NCBI GenBank assembly: GCA_963700865.1
Contig: CAVOZC010000002.1
Coordinates: 248,001-312,000, forward strand
Length of the DNA stretch: 64,000 nt
From: CAVOGJ01 sp963700865
GTDB taxonomy: Bacteria > Planctomycetota > Planctomycetia > Pirellulales > Pirellulaceae
Reading direction: 5' to 3'
Shown piece by piece: positions 19,219 to 30,179 of this stretch (its first letter is position 1; each line of letters begins with the position of its first letter). Made by a program: the position numbers and the translations under genes. Below the pieces are notes generated by a model that was not told the DNA's origin, searched no databases, and saw nothing but the letters and a program-made list of their open reading frames with translations.

Positions 19219-19613
19219 CGATGACGGATCCTCCGGAACGAGTGTCGCAAGCGGTAAGCTGAAGACGACGGGACGTCCTTGGATTCTAACGGCACCGTGC
19301 GGCATTGTTCAGGGGTTTCACCGGCGATTCGGTCCGGGAAGCGAATTCCGGCCGATGAATTCCGCGTGGCCGCTTGTCGCCATGCGGCTCGCGGGGTCGT
19401 CGGAGCCGTGTGTCGGGCCCCCTTGCGGCTGCCGGGCCCAGCGGGGGTCGATGCCACGTGCTGGCGGGATACGCCGGTTTGTCTGCGATGGGCCCTGCGA
19501 TTCTCCTGGTCGCGGTGCGAGGAAATCCTTACAATTCGAGCTCAGCACAAGCCTCATCATGGTGAGAACCGGACGAGGCCAGAGGGACCTTTTCAACGCG
19601 GAGACGTTCGGTC
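19219..19613. other. Divergent intergenic region pyrG/glmS
   Basis: About 395 bases between the divergent pyrG and glmS starts. No gene, conserved RNA or repeat is evident. No glmS-ribozyme core could be recognised, and the region presumably holds both promoters. Confidence 0.5.
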
Positions 19614-21476
<1,863 letters not shown>

Positions 21477-21525
21477 CGGCGGACCAGACAGGCTGGAAGC
21501 CTATCCCACGCTCGTTGGCGGCGCA

Positions 21526-21561
21526 TGAAAAATGCCGCGTCTCGAACCAACGAGACGCGGC
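21526..21561 (-). terminator. Rho-independent terminator for the cysteine-rich gene
   Basis: Eleven-base perfect arms GCCGCGTCTCG (21534-21544) and CGAGACGCGGC (21551-21561) with loop AACCAA. Read on the minus strand the hairpin is followed by ATTTTT (21526-21533). It lies between the convergent glmS and cysteine-rich genes and could also stop glmS transcription. Confidence 0.75.
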
Positions 21562-21613
21562 GATAGACGTTCCCATCATAGCGGGGCTTGGACAAGCCGC
21601 CGCGGCAGGGTGA

Positions 21614-22078
21614 CTAGGCTTCCTTCGTGTCTTCCGGAGCGTCCGGAACCGCATCCGCGGCGGGAGCTTCCGCCGGAGCCTCGATGATGGTCGATTCGGC
21701 TGGAGTCACCTCCATCATCATGCCACCGCTGCAGCCATTCGGGCCGCAACCGTCCATCATGGTTTCGCAGCCACAGCTCGACGCACAGCCACAGCTCGAC
21801 GGGCAGCAGCAGCTACGATTCATCCGACGGCTGCAGCAGCAGCGGCGGGCGGGCCGACAGCAACACGACGACTGCACTTCGCAGCAGGCCGTTTGGACGT
21901 TGCAGCAGGTAGGAGCGCAGCAACGGCGGACCCTTACGGGTCGGCAGCAAGTCGTGCGGCAGCGGGCCGGACGGCAGCAGTTCGTGCGGCAGCACTGGGC
22001 CTCGGCCGAACTGACGAGCACGTCGCACATCAAGGTGGCCAAGAGAGCCAAGAAACAAACGATCGCCAACTTCTTCAT
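21614..22078 (-). CDS. Cysteine-rich exported protein
   Basis: 154 aa from MKKLAIVCFLALLATLMCDV, a clear signal peptide with cleavage near SSAEA-Q. GGAG lies 11 bases before this ATG, favouring it over a start 11 codons upstream. The mature part holds about 28 cysteines, mostly as CC and CCC clusters separated by Arg/Pro/Thr/Ser (QCCRTNCC, RRCCC, RSCCCPSSCGC). A Met/Gly patch (GGMMMEV) and an acidic, alanine-rich tail follow. The pattern suggests dense disulfide cross-linking in the envelope or metal binding. No family name could be assigned. Confidence 0.75.
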   Translation of the reverse strand: MKKLAIVCFLALLATLMCDVLVSSAEAQCCRTNCCRPARCRTTCCRPVRVRRCCAPTCCNVQTACCEVQSSCCCRPARRCCCSRRMNRSCCCPSSCGCASSCGCETMMDGCGPNGCSGGMMMEVTPAESTIIEAPAEAPAADAVPDAPEDTKEA

Positions 22079-22220
22079 AACTTCAATCTCCGAACAAGTG
22101 AAAATGCGCATCCCGCGGAGCGGGCTGCAAACTGGGGTTTTAGGTAAACAGGGTAGCGTATGCGGGCGCTACGTCAACCGTCCGAGCCCGCCAAAATGAC
22201 GTTTACGCCGATTTTGCCAA

Positions 22221-22901
22221 TTATCGCCGCGCTAATTCGCTAATTTCAACGCTCGTTTCGAAATTGAAAATCCGCGGGGCCCCCAGAGTGGGCTGAACCA
22301 GGCCGACAATCCGCCAGTTCGACGCGGCGGCGTTCGACCGCCGCATCGCCAGGATAAACTCCGTGGCACCGTGCGGGTTGGCCGTCGAAGCATCTGACCA
22401 GCGGCACACAAGATGCGCGGCCAAGGGGTCCGACGACACAAATTGAGGACCGCCCACGTGGAAGGTGGCATCGGGGCTGCCCGGAGCGACGAGGCGAACC
22501 GCCGATTGTTGTAGCGCGCCCTGCGCCTGGTCGGTCATAAGTTGCCGCGCCCGTTCGGCCCTGCCGTCCCGCACGGCGGTCAAAAACGCGTGGGCCACCT
22601 CGGTGGGGTTGGTATGGTCCACCGCGTCCATGGGTTCGGCGGTACCCAACGGCAGGCTCGGTCGGACCTCGGCAGCAGGGGAAACCTTTTCGGCCGCTGC
22701 TTCCCGCTCCGCCAGGAATCGCGTGAACAAGGTACGGTCGCAGCCGCCGGTCAGCATCAATGCCAACAGCAGGCAGCTGCTGGCTAGACGGTATTCCGAT
22801 CGGCCAAGCTCGCCGCGGCAGGGTGACGGGGCACCCACCTGCGCCGGGAATGCGATCGTCGAAGATTCGGAAGATAATGCTTGCAACCGATCGTGGAGCA
22901 C
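22221..22901 (-). CDS. Putative lipoprotein, planctomycete-specific
   Basis: 226 aa starting at GTG 22901, chosen because AGGAGG lies seven bases upstream; the frame continues further but without such a site. A hydrophobic run with lipobox-like LMLTGGC follows, though it begins ~40 residues in, which is late for a lipoprotein signal. The remainder (TNPTEVAHAFLTAVRDGRAE...) resembles small NTF2-like or 'DUF' stress domains with a conserved start NPTEVAxAFL. Function unknown. Confidence 0.65.
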   Translation of the reverse strand: MLHDRLQALSSESSTIAFPAQVGAPSPCRGELGRSEYRLASSCLLLALMLTGGCDRTLFTRFLAEREAAAEKVSPAAEVRPSLPLGTAEPMDAVDHTNPTEVAHAFLTAVRDGRAERARQLMTDQAQGALQQSAVRLVAPGSPDATFHVGGPQFVSSDPLAAHLVCRWSDASTANPHGATEFILAMRRSNAAASNWRIVGLVQPTLGAPRIFNFETSVEISELARR

Positions 22902-23016
22902 GTCCGGTCCTCCTGGGGTGGTGGGGATTTCGCGGCAAGGGGGGCGAAGTGTGGCGAAATCGGGCTGCCGCGTCAAGAGAACTCGCCGGGGACGTGGTGC
23001 CTGCACCCTCGAATCA

Positions 23017-24552
23017 TCACGCCCCCAGGCCGCGGTCCGCGTGCTCTTGCTCGCGGCGGTAGACAGCCAGTTCGGCCTCGAACATTTCGGGCGAGATCTT
23101 GTAGCTTGGCGAGTCGCTACTGTGCTGATTGCAGTGCGCCATGATCACCCGATAGAGGAATTTGAACATGTGCCTGGGCACCCGCAGCGATTGCAGGGCG
23201 TCGAATAGCCGTTGTTCGCTGACAGCCGCATTGAAGAGTTCGGATAGTTTGGGGGACGCATCGGGCGGGCTGCACGCCGCCAATCGCGCGTTGGCCACGT
23301 CGTACAGTGCGGCACCGGTCCAGTGGAGGGAAGGAATCATATTCTGCTTGTCCAATCGCGCCCGCTGATAAAATTCCTTGTCCTCGCGGTCAATAAATTG
23401 GGTTAGCTCCACGGGTAGCAGGAACTTGATGCCCACCCCTTCCTGCTTGAGGAACTTATTGTCGAGCATCGGCCACAACAGGGCCTTCATGGCATCGGTC
23501 GAACCGTTGATCAGGTGTGGTTCGTCCATGCGATCCACGAGCACGACGATGCCCGTGAAGCCGAGGGAGTTGAGGATGCCCTGCAGTTTTTCCAGCAGCG
23601 CGTAGCGATCGTCGGTACGATCCTTGTTGGGCAATGGCTGCCCAGACATCTCCGTGGCTGTAAATCGCATCAGCTGTCGAGTCACCGGCACGGCGTGCCG
23701 TGGGAAGACGCGTATGTGCCGCGCGATCCCGCCCGCCATCCACCAGCGTTCGGACAATCGCCATGCCCAAGGCATCCACGACAGAAGGAGCAATGTCAAA
23801 TAGCCCCAGCGATAGGGCCAGAAGCAGCCGTTCCAGAATTCGTAACTGAAATTGCCTGTCTGGTCGAGCACCACAAACGTGATGAGCGCGGCGACGATCG
23901 CGACGGTGGTGACGCTGGCCAGGGCGAAGGGCCACCATTGCAGCCAGGAGCCGCCACCGATCCGGCGTCTCAATTGCGACCACCGCGTCGTGAGCGGCAC
24001 GGCGGAAGTATTGTCGTAACAGGTCGCCAGCAGCAGCAAGTCTCGTTTCTGATGGCGGTCCAACCGTCGCCGGATATCCTTGGGTACGTCAAAGCCATCG
24101 GGTGGTGTCTCGGACATCTTGGCGGGCACAGTCTTTGTCACCAGGTCCGTGACGGCCAGCGACAGGATGGCGTCCATATGGTCCCATAAATGAAAGTGCT
24201 GCAGGATGCGTTCCGGCCGCCGCGAGCGACGTCCCACGCGTTCGCGAAAGTTATCAAGAATGGGATTAAAATCGTCGTAAGCCACGACGAAGCACCGCCG
24301 TTCGCCGTGCTCCAGGTTGTACTTGGCGATGTGCTTTTCGACCTGCAGCCGCAAGGCCGTCTTACCCGCTCCCTTTTCTCCAAAGACGATGGCGGTGGCT
24401 GGATTCGCCGGATCTCCGAAGACTTTGTCCCAGGCCGGATGGTACGTGCTGAAAATGCAGTAGTCCCTGAAGATCGGATCGGTCTGGGCATCCTCCTCGG
24501 CGAACGGGTTGCGATTGATTTGATAGTGGCCGAGAAAGTCGTGGAGTTTCAT
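23017..24552 (-). CDS. Membrane-anchored P-loop ATPase
   Basis: 511 aa. The N-terminus (LGHYQINRNPFAEEDAQTD) resembles ExeA/AAA-type starts. Walker A is GEKGAGKT (58-65), and a Walker B-like strand is IVVLVDRMDEP (about 350). Two hydrophobic segments lie in between (about 222-245 and 262-285), so the nucleotide domain is split by a hairpin inserted in the membrane, as in KAP-family NTPases. The 23-kb neighbourhood gives no partner. Possible roles include signalling or defence. No homologous toxin or nuclease is beside it, so no function is claimed. Confidence 0.7.
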   Translation of the reverse strand: MKLHDFLGHYQINRNPFAEEDAQTDPIFRDYCIFSTYHPAWDKVFGDPANPATAIVFGEKGAGKTALRLQVEKHIAKYNLEHGERRCFVVAYDDFNPILDNFRERVGRRSRRPERILQHFHLWDHMDAILSLAVTDLVTKTVPAKMSETPPDGFDVPKDIRRRLDRHQKRDLLLLATCYDNTSAVPLTTRWSQLRRRIGGGSWLQWWPFALASVTTVAIVAALITFVVLDQTGNFSYEFWNGCFWPYRWGYLTLLLLSWMPWAWRLSERWWMAGGIARHIRVFPRHAVPVTRQLMRFTATEMSGQPLPNKDRTDDRYALLEKLQGILNSLGFTGIVVLVDRMDEPHLINGSTDAMKALLWPMLDNKFLKQEGVGIKFLLPVELTQFIDREDKEFYQRARLDKQNMIPSLHWTGAALYDVANARLAACSPPDASPKLSELFNAAVSEQRLFDALQSLRVPRHMFKFLYRVIMAHCNQHSSDSPSYKISPEMFEAELAVYRREQEHADRGLGA

Positions 24553-24666
24553 GGGTTTCGCCGAGTTCTGAAGCCAAGAGGGGAGTCGTGGGATTGCCGG
24601 AATCCGTATCCGTGGCGGACCAGGTGCCCTGACATCGAGGGGCCGCGGATCCGGCGGGTCAAAAAA

Positions 24667-25374
24667 TCATGGACGGGCCGGCAGCGGCCCGCCGGCCGGT
24701 GTGGCCCTCGCCGGTGATTGCGGCGACGTCGTTTGCTCCTGTGCCGCGGTGGCCAGCGTCAGGCTGCCGAGGAACGCCTTGAACGCAGGCGCCGTTCGAT
24801 CGATCGTCGCCCGTGGACCGTAAAGTTTGACAAAGTGCTGACCACCCTGCCTTAACACGATAATCGCAGCCAGCATACGATAACTGGGGCGTTCGACCTT
24901 CGGGCCGAAAGGGCCTCGAGTTGAATCGAGGTACGTTCCCGACAGGTCGACCAGGTGCACTTCTTGGCCGGCCAGGGTCTGCTTCTCGATCTTTGGCGTC
25001 ACCGTTTCGCCGGCCTGTGCGGCTTGGAACTGACCTACCCAACGCTTGATGTTCGCATCGACGGAACCACCGGCGGACATGATGGTCACGCGACCATCCG
25101 CTGGGTCGCCCGCCGACTTTGGAATCGCAAATTCTGCCGCGATCATCGGGCTGCGCGGCTCTGTCCTGACCCAGGCTGCCGGTGCCTGCAAGGTCGCCCC
25201 GGAAGTTCCCAACGCCACGGTCTGGGCGTCGGCGACGAGGGCCGCCTCCGGGGCTTGCGGGCCCAGACCATTTTCCTGTGCGGAACAGCAGATGGCTGAA
25301 TAGCAAACGCAGGTGAGGGCGGTCGAGGCGATGGCGAAACACGCCCGGCTGGCTGGGGTACGGAGTCGTTTCAT
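24667..25374 (-). CDS. Exported hypothetical protein
   Basis: 235 aa from MKRLRTPASRACFAIAS, giving a signal peptide ending about CCSA-QE. The frame extends 17 codons upstream but with no reason to start there. The body (WVRTEPRSPMIAAEFAIPKS, DGRVTIMSAGGSVDANIKRWVGQF, LAGQEVHLVDLSGTY, HFVKLYGPRATIDRTAPAFKAFLGSL) is a compact domain recurring in planctomycete exported proteins and resembling PsbP-like 'probe' domains. The C-terminus is a Pro/Ala tail. Function unknown; same strand as the P-loop ATPase and GYF gene. Confidence 0.65.
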   Translation of the reverse strand: MKRLRTPASRACFAIASTALTCVCYSAICCSAQENGLGPQAPEAALVADAQTVALGTSGATLQAPAAWVRTEPRSPMIAAEFAIPKSAGDPADGRVTIMSAGGSVDANIKRWVGQFQAAQAGETVTPKIEKQTLAGQEVHLVDLSGTYLDSTRGPFGPKVERPSYRMLAAIIVLRQGGQHFVKLYGPRATIDRTAPAFKAFLGSLTLATAAQEQTTSPQSPARATPAGGPLPARP

Positions 25375-25442
25375 CGGCGAGCTTCCTTTGCGTTGAAGGA
25401 CGAAGCGTGTACGGGACCGGCCCACCGCGAAGGCGTGTTGGC

Positions 25443-26243
25443 CTACCCGTCCGTTGTCGGCCCGAAGGAAAGCCCGTTATTTTGCAGTAAAACAAAGATT
25501 CCCGCCACTACCAGCATTCCGATCATCGTGGCCAGGATAAGCAGTGCCACGCCGCGGTTTGACCAGCGGCGGCGGCGAGTGACTTTGGGGAGCACGTTTC
25601 CCTGAGCCTCAATCGGCGCTGGTCCAGACGAATCGAGCGGTAGGGTGGTTGTCGGGGACGGCCCCACGAGACACGCCGCGGAGCGCCACTCGGGCCAACC
25701 CTCTCGCCACAACAGGCAATCCTCGGTCACGCGTCCTTCGTCGATCCACGTTCGCAGGGTGGCTGCGGTGGCGGGACCAGATCGTTCACTGTCGGGAGGT
25801 TGCACGTACCACACCGGCCGCGGATCGCTTTCGTCGAACCCCGTGGCGGCGAAGGGGGGCAGTTCGCCGCGGACGGGTCTGGCCACCGGCAGCGACGGCT
25901 CCGCAGGTTCCGCGACGATGCGGGGGTGTCCAATCCCGCCTCGCCCGGCCGCAATTTCTTCCTGCCGAGTCGTTGCGGCGTCACGCCGGACTCGCTCCTC
26001 TCGGTCCTCAGCAGCGATGACAGCCGACGCCTGCGGGCCGTTCCCCGCGAGCGGCTCGCGGACGGTTCCGGGCGATGCCGCATCTTTTCCGGCCGGAGGG
26101 TCGGCAAAGGGCTGTGGCACCTCGGACGATTCGAAAGGGATACGAAACCGGGCGTTGCAGTCGGGGCACAGCCCACGGTGCCCGGCGAGAGCGGCCTTCA
26201 GATGCAGCCGATGGCCATTGGGGCAAACGACACGAATTCCCAT
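25443..26243 (-). CDS. Zinc-ribbon / GYF_2-domain membrane protein
   Basis: 266 aa from MGIRVVCPNGH. N-terminal zinc ribbon (CPNGHRLHLKAALAGHRGLCPDC, first 35 residues), long low-complexity linker, then a GYF_2 domain (VWYVQPPDSERSGPATAATLRTWIDEG...LLWREGWPEWRSA, about 150-200), linker, and a single C-terminal transmembrane helix (GVALLILATMIGMLVVAGIFVLL). GYF_2 domains are thought to bind proline-rich partners. The topology places most of the protein in the cytoplasm. Common and function-unassigned in planctomycetes. Confidence 0.8.
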   Translation of the reverse strand: MGIRVVCPNGHRLHLKAALAGHRGLCPDCNARFRIPFESSEVPQPFADPPAGKDAASPGTVREPLAGNGPQASAVIAAEDREERVRRDAATTRQEEIAAGRGGIGHPRIVAEPAEPSLPVARPVRGELPPFAATGFDESDPRPVWYVQPPDSERSGPATAATLRTWIDEGRVTEDCLLWREGWPEWRSAACLVGPSPTTTLPLDSSGPAPIEAQGNVLPKVTRRRRWSNRGVALLILATMIGMLVVAGIFVLLQNNGLSFGPTTDG

Positions 26244-26559
26244 GGAGTCTCTTCGTTTTCTTTGGCGGTTCAGCCAAGGGGGTTGCCAAACACCCCGCCC
26301 AGCCGCCCGCCGACTCTGTTCCTCTGTTCCTAAGCTGCCATTATACCAGTTCATCGCGAAAAAACGCAGCAACGAACTCCAGCCCTGCGAATCGCCGGCA
26401 TCGGTTGTTTTCCTCCGCCAAAGCGGCTAATCTGTGGCCCGGCTGGGCAGTGTCCGCGACGATGTGCCGCTAGGCCATCTCGCGTCGGGCCGACTTGACG
26501 TTGGGCGTATGGTTTGAGAACGCGGCATAGGACCAAGAATCGGGAATACGGGAAGCACG

Positions 26560-27114
26560 ATGAAAAACGAGCAGACACATGATGACGACGAGCGCGAACT
26601 GCCCATCGAGATTCCGTTTGTCGGTGATCTGACCGATCACGAAAGCGAGCTCACCGAGCGATTGTTAAGTGTCCCGCCCGGAGGGGAATGCACCCTGTTC
26701 TTCGATTCTCCCGGCGGCAGCCCGTACTGTGCTGTTTCGCTCACCACGCTGATGGTCCTCCGCGATGTGCGGGCCACGGGAATCGTAGCGGGCGAGTGTT
26801 CGTCGGCCGCGCTGTGGCCGTTTGCCGCTTGCCGCCGACGGCTCGTCACCCCCTACAGCGTCTTGCTTTTCCACCCGATGAAATGGCAGAGTGAAGAACA
26901 TGTCGGCTTGGCCGAGGCGGCCGAATGGGCTCGTCACTTTGGCGATCTCGAACTGGACATGGACAACCTGCTGGCTCATTTACTGGGTATCGAGCCGGAT
27001 GGGTTGGAGAAATGGATTCGCCCCGGCCGTTACGTGAAGGGGATTGAGCTGGCCGAGGCCGGACTTGCCGAGCTGGTAGATCTGAACGAAGTCATTACCC
27101 GCAGCCGACGTTAG
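26560..27114 (+). CDS. ClpP-like serine protease
   Basis: 184 aa with the ClpP/crotonase fold: FFDSPGGSPYCAVSL near the start, VAGECSSAALWPFAAC with catalytic S82 in the GxxxS position, and LLFHPM with H105 replacing the usual HQP. The N-terminus is acidic (MKNEQTHDDDEREL). It is divergent from canonical ClpP, so it may form its own oligomer. It heads the stress-gene region (26.5-35.5 kb), which also encodes HtrA-, FtsH- and MgtC-type proteins, so a quality-control role is likely. No ClpX or ClpA partner is seen. Confidence 0.75.
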   Translation: MKNEQTHDDDERELPIEIPFVGDLTDHESELTERLLSVPPGGECTLFFDSPGGSPYCAVSLTTLMVLRDVRATGIVAGECSSAALWPFAACRRRLVTPYSVLLFHPMKWQSEEHVGLAEAAEWARHFGDLELDMDNLLAHLLGIEPDGLEKWIRPGRYVKGIELAEAGLAELVDLNEVITRSRR

Positions 27115-27148
27115 CGACGCCTCGCGCCCGGTCGGCTTTCACCAAGTA

Positions 27149-27168
27149 CGAAGACGGTTTCGTCTTCG
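27149..27168 (+). terminator. Possible weak terminator after the ClpP-like gene
   Basis: A 7-base stem (CGAAGAC / GTCTTCG) with a small loop follows the stop by about 35 bases; only short T runs come after it, so this is tentative. Confidence 0.35.
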
Positions 27169-27283
27169 ATCATTTCATCTCCCTAGCTGCGCTAGATGCC
27201 CAGGGATAGGGCCAGACTCGTGAGGACTTGGGACAGTCCCGGGGCGTCGCCATTGACCGGGCTCAAGAGATCATCGCGACAAC

Positions 27284-27445
27284 GTGCAGGTGAAATTTGG
27301 TAACCACATCGAACGTCTGGCGATCGTGGGGGAAACGAAGTGGGAAAAAGGCATGTCGGTGTTTTGCCGGCCTTTCACGACGGCGAAAATCAAGTATTTT
27401 GACAAGGCGGACCTGGAAAAGGCGCGAGCCTGGATTGAGGAATAA
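27284..27445 (+). pseudogene. C-terminal remnant of a SpoIIAA-like (DUF3478) protein
   Basis: A 53-codon frame (GTG 27284) reads VQVKFGNHIERLAIVGETKW, then continues MSVFCRPFTTAKIKYFDKADLEKARAWIEE to TAA. This is the C-terminal half of a STAS/SpoIIAA-like protein: the RIAVVGD-KWE strand-helix and the FDxxELxEARxWL tail. The N-terminal half (about 60-70 residues) is absent upstream, where an in-frame stop at 27253 closes the frame. A complete paralogue is present at 33612-33977. Ends 15 bases before the DUF4010 start. Confidence 0.7.
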
Positions 27446-27460
27446 AGGGCGACGAATCGC

Positions 27461-28760
27461 ATGCAGTTGCTGACCGTCGACAAACTGGGCATGCTGCTGG
27501 GACTGTCGTTTTTTCTCGGACTGTCGTTTGAAGGCTTTTATTGGAATTCGGCACACAGCCGTCCCGGTGGTATTCGCACCTTTCCGCTGATTTCACTCAG
27601 CGGCGCGGCGCTGTACGCGCTCGAGCCCCAATTCGCCGCCGCGTTCTGCGTTGGCCTGCTGGTGCTCGGTGTTTGGCTGTTTCCCTATTACCAGGCCGAG
27701 GTCTCGCAGCAAGACGCCGCCCCGGCGGATGCCGACGGCATCATGGTTCCGCTTTGCAATGTCGTGGCCTATCTGCTGGGACCGGTCGCGCTCGGATCGC
27801 AGCCGTGGCTTGCCGTCGGATTGACCGTGGTCACGGTGCTGCTGTTGCGGGCGCGGGATCGTCTGCACGCCCTGGCGGAGAAGATACCCGGCGAGGAACT
27901 GATCACGCTGGCACAGTTCCTGGTTCTGATCGGCGTGATTCTGCCGCTCTTGCCCAACGAGCCCGTCAGTTCCCTGACGCCGATTACCCCCTTCCAGGTC
28001 TGGCTGGCCGTCGTCGTGGTGTCCTCACTCTCCTACGGCAGCTATCTCCTGCAGAAACTGCTCTCGACTCAGGGGAGCGTCTTACTGACATCCCTCTTGG
28101 GCGGGCTCTATTCGTCGACGGCGACCACGGTCGTCCTGTCGCGGCGGTTGAAACAAGAATCCCGCCAATCGTCACGAGTTTCAGGCCGGTATCGTGCTGG
28201 CCACCGCGCTCATGTATCTGCGGTTAGGAGTCGTCGTGGCGATCTTCAATCGTCCCTTGGCATGGCGGCTGGCTGGGCCGCTGGTCGTGCTGGCCGTTTT
28301 CGCTGGCGTTCTGTCGGCCGGGTGCTATGGTTTGGCCAGACGGAGCGGGGCTGGTGGCCCCGCCGAGTCGTTACCGGCCAAGAATCCGCTCGAACTGACG
28401 GCCGCCTTGATTTTCGCCCTCCTGTTTGTCATCGTCTCCGTAGCTTCGTCTTGGGTCAAGGAGCAATTCGGGCACGTGGGTATTTACTGGCTGGCCGCGC
28501 TCGTCGGCGTTACCGATATCGACCCGTTTGTGCTTAGCGTGGCGGAAGGGGGCGTGGCGGGCCTGGACCTGTCGGCCCTTGCCATTGCGATTCTGCTGGC
28601 CGCGTCGTCAAATAACGTCCTGAAGGCCATTTATAGTGTGGCCTTTGCCGGTTGGCGGCGCAGTATCGGCACGGCTCTCTCTCTCTTGGTATTGAGTGGT
28701 CTCGGTGGCGTCCTGGCCTTGTGGCTGGCGGGCCGCGGACTGGCCATGCTGCCAGGTTGA
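27461..28760 (+). CDS. MgtC/DUF4010-family membrane protein, frameshifted
   Basis: One integral membrane protein of about 433 aa when a one-base shift at 28165-28175 is repaired. The first piece has MgtC-like spans (LGMLLGLSFFLGLSFEGFYW, GGIRTFPLISLSGAALYALE) and a typical SSTATTVVLSRRLK. The second, from HEFQAGIVLATALMYLR, carries DUF4010 (VGIYWLAALVGVTDIDPFVL, LLAASSNNVLKAIYSVAFAG). The DUF4010 signatures AxxxGxxDxDPFxLS and AxxSNNxxKAxY are intact. Family members sit in stress-tolerance islands and are thought to handle Mg2+ or other cations. Confidence 0.8.
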
Positions 28761-28937
28761 TCCGGAACGAGGCGGGCGAACGCCCTGCCGGTTAATGCTT
28801 GTCTTGAGGGTTGGCATTGCTGCCCAGGGACGATCGAAGAACTCGGCGGCCGCCGTCACTGGGGCGATGATTGTCGCTCCCCAGGGGACAGCCCCTTGTC
28901 TCACTCGGCGCCGCCATTGCCCTAGGTTTCGTCCGCT

Positions 28938-30179
28938 TTATTCGCCGACTTCCAACGGCACGATCACCTTGCGTAATTGGCCATTGTGGAGGACCGACAG
29001 CGCGACCTGGTCCCCCGGTTGGTGTTGTTCGAAGGCGTCAAACAATTCACCCGTCGAACGCACCGTTCGACCATCGACGGCCGTGATGAGATCGCCCAGG
29101 ATGACGTTGCCTCGCCCGTCGCGTCTTGTTGATCGCAGGCCGGCTCGCGCGGCCGAACTCCCCGCTTCAACGGCCAGTATCAGGATCCCCTCGGTCCCCA
29201 ACCGTGCGGTCCAACTGTCAGGAGCAATCGTGATCGCCAATCCAGGTCGAATGATCTTGCCATGGGCGATCAACTGCGGCACGCCCCAGCGAATGATATC
29301 AACGGGAATCGCAAAGCCGATACCGGCGTAGGCGCCGGACGGGCTGACGATCGCCGTCGTCATGCCAATCAGCCTGCCGGAACTGTCGAGCAGGGGGCCG
29401 CCCGAGTTGCCGGGATTGATCGCGGCGTCCGTTTGGATCACATCGCGGATGACGCGCCCGCTCACCGATCCGATCTCGCGGCCCAGCGCACTAATGACGC
29501 CGGTCGTCAGAGACTGGTCCAAGCCAAACGGATTGCCGATGGCAAACGTCTTTTGCCCGACCCCCAGATCGTGCGACGTGCCCAGCGGCAGCGGACGCAG
29601 CTGTTCCGGTGGAGCGTCAATCTTCAGGACGGCGAGGTCTTTGTCGGGCGCGACTCCAATCAGATCGGCCGACCACGTGGAGTGATCCGCCAGCGCGACA
29701 TGCGCGCCACTGGCACCCTCGATGACGTGGAAATTGGTGACGATATGGCCTTCGCTGTCCCAGACAAAGCCCGTACCGTTCCCCTGGGGGACTTCCATCA
29801 TGTTGAATGAAAACGAGTCCCGAGCGACCGTGTGCGTCGTGATGTTCACCACCGCCGGTGACGAGGCGGCGAATAGCGCCATGGTGGCTTGTTCGTCGGC
29901 CGCGAGATCGCCGCGCGGCGTGATCGGCGGGGTCGCTGCCGTGGGAGAAGTTCGACTCCCCATGCCGTCGGTCCGAGCCACCGTGCGTGCGACCGGCGAA
30001 TCGTTCTCGCCGCCCGGTCGACGTGCTTCGCTCATGCGCAGCCTCCATTGCTGCCACAGCACGACCACCGACAGCGTGAGGATGCAGAGCAATAGCAGGC
30101 GATGGGGCGGCCGTGGGGGTGCCGCCGAGCCATTCGTCGTGGGGAAAACGGGCTGGGTCATCGGGGTTCCTTGCGTCAC
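28938..30179 (-). CDS. HtrA/DegP-like serine protease
   Basis: 413 aa. N-terminal membrane anchor (LLLLCILTLSVVVLWQQW), Pro/Thr-rich linker, trypsin-like domain with triad H151 (VTNFHVIEG), D181 (DKDLAVLKI) and S259 (NPGNSGGPL), then one PDZ domain (about 300-405). An envelope quality-control protease. The start overlaps the last four bases of the FtsH-like gene upstream, so translation is probably coupled. A second Met at residue 7 is an alternative start. Confidence 0.92.
   Translation of the reverse strand: MTQGTPMTQPVFPTTNGSAAPPRPPHRLLLLCILTLSVVVLWQQWRLRMSEARRPGGENDSPVARTVARTDGMGSRTSPTAATPPITPRGDLAADEQATMALFAASSPAVVNITTHTVARDSFSFNMMEVPQGNGTGFVWDSEGHIVTNFHVIEGASGAHVALADHSTWSADLIGVAPDKDLAVLKIDAPPEQLRPLPLGTSHDLGVGQKTFAIGNPFGLDQSLTTGVISALGREIGSVSGRVIRDVIQTDAAINPGNSGGPLLDSSGRLIGMTTAIVSPSGAYAGIGFAIPVDIIRWGVPQLIAHGKIIRPGLAITIAPDSWTARLGTEGILILAVEAGSSAARAGLRSTRRDGRGNVILGDLITAVDGRTVRSTGELFDAFEQHQPGDQVALSVLHNGQLRKVIVPLEVGE

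Noticed and set aside
19219..19613. glmS ribozyme or riboswitch upstream of glmS
   Set aside because: I could not recognise the conserved ribozyme core, and such elements are mainly known from Firmicutes.
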